Positions 42,817-43,731 of a stretch of 43,731 nucleotides of DNA are shown piece after piece. Each line of letters starts with the position of its first letter. Position 1 is the first letter of the stretch. Under the pieces are notes generated by a model. The model was not told where the DNA came from and ran no database searches. It saw only the letters and a program-made list of their open reading frames with translations. Origin of the DNA: an uncultured Eubacteriales bacterium (GTDB lineage: Bacteria > Bacillota > Clostridia > Oscillospirales > Oscillospiraceae); the NCBI GenBank assembly GCA_949296115.1, contig CASFNR010000024.1:1-43731 (forward strand). Direction: 5' to 3'. Made by a program: the position numbers and the translations under genes.

Positions 42817-42879
42817 CTCTTTATCCTCCTGTTCGTGGTGTTTTGCATCGGCATAATGTTAAAGGTTCTTTATATTTCA

Positions 42880-42908
42880 ATCATACACCATACCTTCTAA
42901 AATGTCAA
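42880..42908 (-). promoter_or_regulatory. Promoter of the membrane protein/XRE/VOC unit
   Basis: On the minus strand a perfect TTGACA (42903-42908), 17 bp and TATGAT (42880-42885). The -35 lies inside the operator candidate. Confidence 0.8.
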
Positions 42909-42934
42909 GAACTTTTGACATATTTCTTTTGACA
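42902..42934. promoter_or_regulatory. Candidate operator of the XRE regulator
   Basis: An inverted repeat ATGTCAA-GAACTT-TTGACAT (42902-42921) covers the -35, and CTTTTGACA occurs twice (42912-42920 and 42926-42934). Placement and symmetry suit a dimeric XRE repressor. Confidence 0.55.
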
Positions 42935-43025
42935 AAAGAGGGAGTCCCGGAAAGTATCTGAAATCCTCCGAATAGCCGTACAAACGTCAAGAAACTATGA
43001 ACAAACATCGGATTGTTTGTAAACT

Positions 43026-43052
43026 TTAGCACTCTCACCTTGACAGCGCTAA
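43026..43052 (+). promoter_or_regulatory. CIRCE element (HrcA operator)
   Basis: TTAGCACTC-N9-CAGCGCTAA matches the CIRCE consensus TTAGCACTC-N9-GAGTGCTAA at 16 of 18 arm positions. It covers the hsp20 -35 hexamer. Confidence 0.8.
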
Positions 43053-43068
43053 AAATGGGTGCTATAAT
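43040..43068 (+). promoter_or_regulatory. Sigma-A promoter of hsp20
   Basis: Perfect TTGACA (43040-43045), 17 bp and perfect TATAAT (43063-43068). The leader begins with a hairpin GTTCCTT-GAGA-AAGGAAC (43075-43092). Confidence 0.9.
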
Positions 43069-43174
43069 ACAGGTGTTCCTTGAGAAAGGAACCCAACATT
43101 AACCGGTAACATAAATTCGACTACGTCCGACATTCTGCCAGACGCCCACGATAGATTGAATGGAGGAATGACGT

Positions 43175-43621
43175 ATGTTGCCCAGCATTTTTGGAGAAAA
43201 CCTGTTTGATGATTTCTTTACCGATCCCTTCGGCCTGATGCCCACCGTTCGGGGCAATGACCCGCTGTATGGCAAGCACGCCCGGAACATGATGAAGACC
43301 GATGTCCGGGAGCTGGAGAACACCTATGAGCTGGATATTGACCTGCCTGGCTTCAAGAAGGACGAGATTCAGGTGGACCTGAAGGAAGGCTACCTGACCA
43401 TCAGCGCCTCCAAGGGCCTGGATAAGGACCAGCAGGACAAGGACGGCAATTACATCCGCCGGGAGCGTTACGCCGGCGTTTGCAGCCGGAGCTTCTATGT
43501 GGGGGATACCGTCCGTCCGGAGGACGTCTCTGCCAAGTATGAGGATGGCATCCTGCAGCTGTCCATCCCCAAGGCGGTGCAGCGGGAACTGCCTGAACGC
43601 ACGTCCATCACAATCCTGTAA
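43175..43621 (+). CDS. Hsp20/alpha-crystallin small heat-shock protein
   Basis: This 148-residue ATP-independent holdase binds unfolding proteins. The N-terminal part is Phe-rich (IFGENLFDDFFTDPFG); the alpha-crystallin domain runs from about residue 40, with ENTYELDIDLPGFKKDEIQVDL, YIRRERYAGVCSRSFYV and the conserved YEDGILQLSIPK. The C-terminal I-x-I type motif (ITIL) serves oligomer assembly. GGAGG lies before the ATG. Strong sigma-A promoter plus CIRCE indicates heat induction through HrcA. Confidence 0.94.
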   Translation: MLPSIFGENLFDDFFTDPFGLMPTVRGNDPLYGKHARNMMKTDVRELENTYELDIDLPGFKKDEIQVDLKEGYLTISASKGLDKDQQDKDGNYIRRERYAGVCSRSFYVGDTVRPEDVSAKYEDGILQLSIPKAVQRELPERTSITIL

Positions 43622-43630
43622 TATCCACCC

Positions 43631-43667
43631 AAAACGGGAGACTTCCGATCGGAAGTCTCCCGTTTTT
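43631..43667 (+). terminator. Terminator after hsp20
   Basis: A perfect 18-bp palindrome (AAAACGGGAGACTTCCGA and its complement) ending in TTTTT. Nothing is assigned in the last 64 bases. Confidence 0.9.
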
Positions 43668-43731
43668 CTGTATGGCAGGAAGGGGGAGCGAGGCCGATTC
43701 AAACGGCCTTCTGTTGGCGGATGCGGCCTAT

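Overview
This window is bacterial chromosome from a spore-forming member of the Clostridia, most likely the Oscillospirales. That rests on GC-rich genes with strong Shine-Dalgarno sites, sigma-A promoters close to TTGACA-17-TATAAT, the sporulation genes spoVAC, spmA, spmB and spoIID, a Firmicutes-type AbrB regulator, a meso-DAP-type MurE and a dcw cluster in Gram-positive order. I could not assign a species without a database search.

Layout. 1-730: the end of a prophage or phage remnant (small protein plus LLH-type holin). 780-6064: spoVAC, acetate kinase (ackA) opposite tmcAL, a YitT membrane protein and a MATE exporter. 6097-8721: a DEDDh exonuclease, spmAB (with a strong sigma-E promoter) and an AbrB regulator. 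8726-10603: rsmI, a trmN6-like methyltransferase and a 2[4Fe-4S] ferredoxin, all on the minus strand. 10709-13033: a ClpC-type unfoldase. 13103-26320: the cell-wall and division cluster mraZ-rsmH-ftsL-PBP(spoVD type)-murE-murF-mraY-ftsW-murG-divIB-ftsZ, without murD, murC, murB or ftsA. 26343-28008: a SAM methyltransferase and hslO. 28153-28623: five tRNA genes (Val, Asp, Phe, Gly, Cys). 28768-30626: an HD-domain protein and an Mbeg1-like hydrolase. 30678-33761: pyrB-pyrI-NCS2 permease on the minus strand with a long leader. 33788-35640: eda-kdgK. 35693-40093: spoIID, a CaCA antiporter and an LTA-synthase-type sulfatase. 40212-43667: asnS, an XRE/membrane/VOC module and hsp20 under a CIRCE element.

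Three observations stand out. First, the pyrB leader encodes a 38-residue peptide with its own ribosome site. It reads through a U-rich tract and stops in the loop of an intrinsic terminator, which is the architecture of UTP-sensitive pyrBI attenuation in enterobacteria and is unexpected in a Firmicute. Second, ftsZ carries a frameshifting loss of about 25 nt that removes the glycine-rich GTP-binding loop. Third, the tRNA-Gly(GCC) gene lacks about 6 nt of its D-arm. The second and third affect essential functions, so they are either real lesions backed up by other copies or sequence/assembly errors; read mapping would decide.

Regulation can be read in several places: face-to-face promoters for ackA and tmcAL (one makes acetyl-phosphate from acetate, the other uses acetate to modify tRNA), a CIRCE site on hsp20, a probable autoregulatory operator before the XRE gene, MraZ-type repeats before mraZ, a GntR-like palindrome before eda-kdgK, and sigma-E-type promoters before spmA and possibly before the PBP gene.
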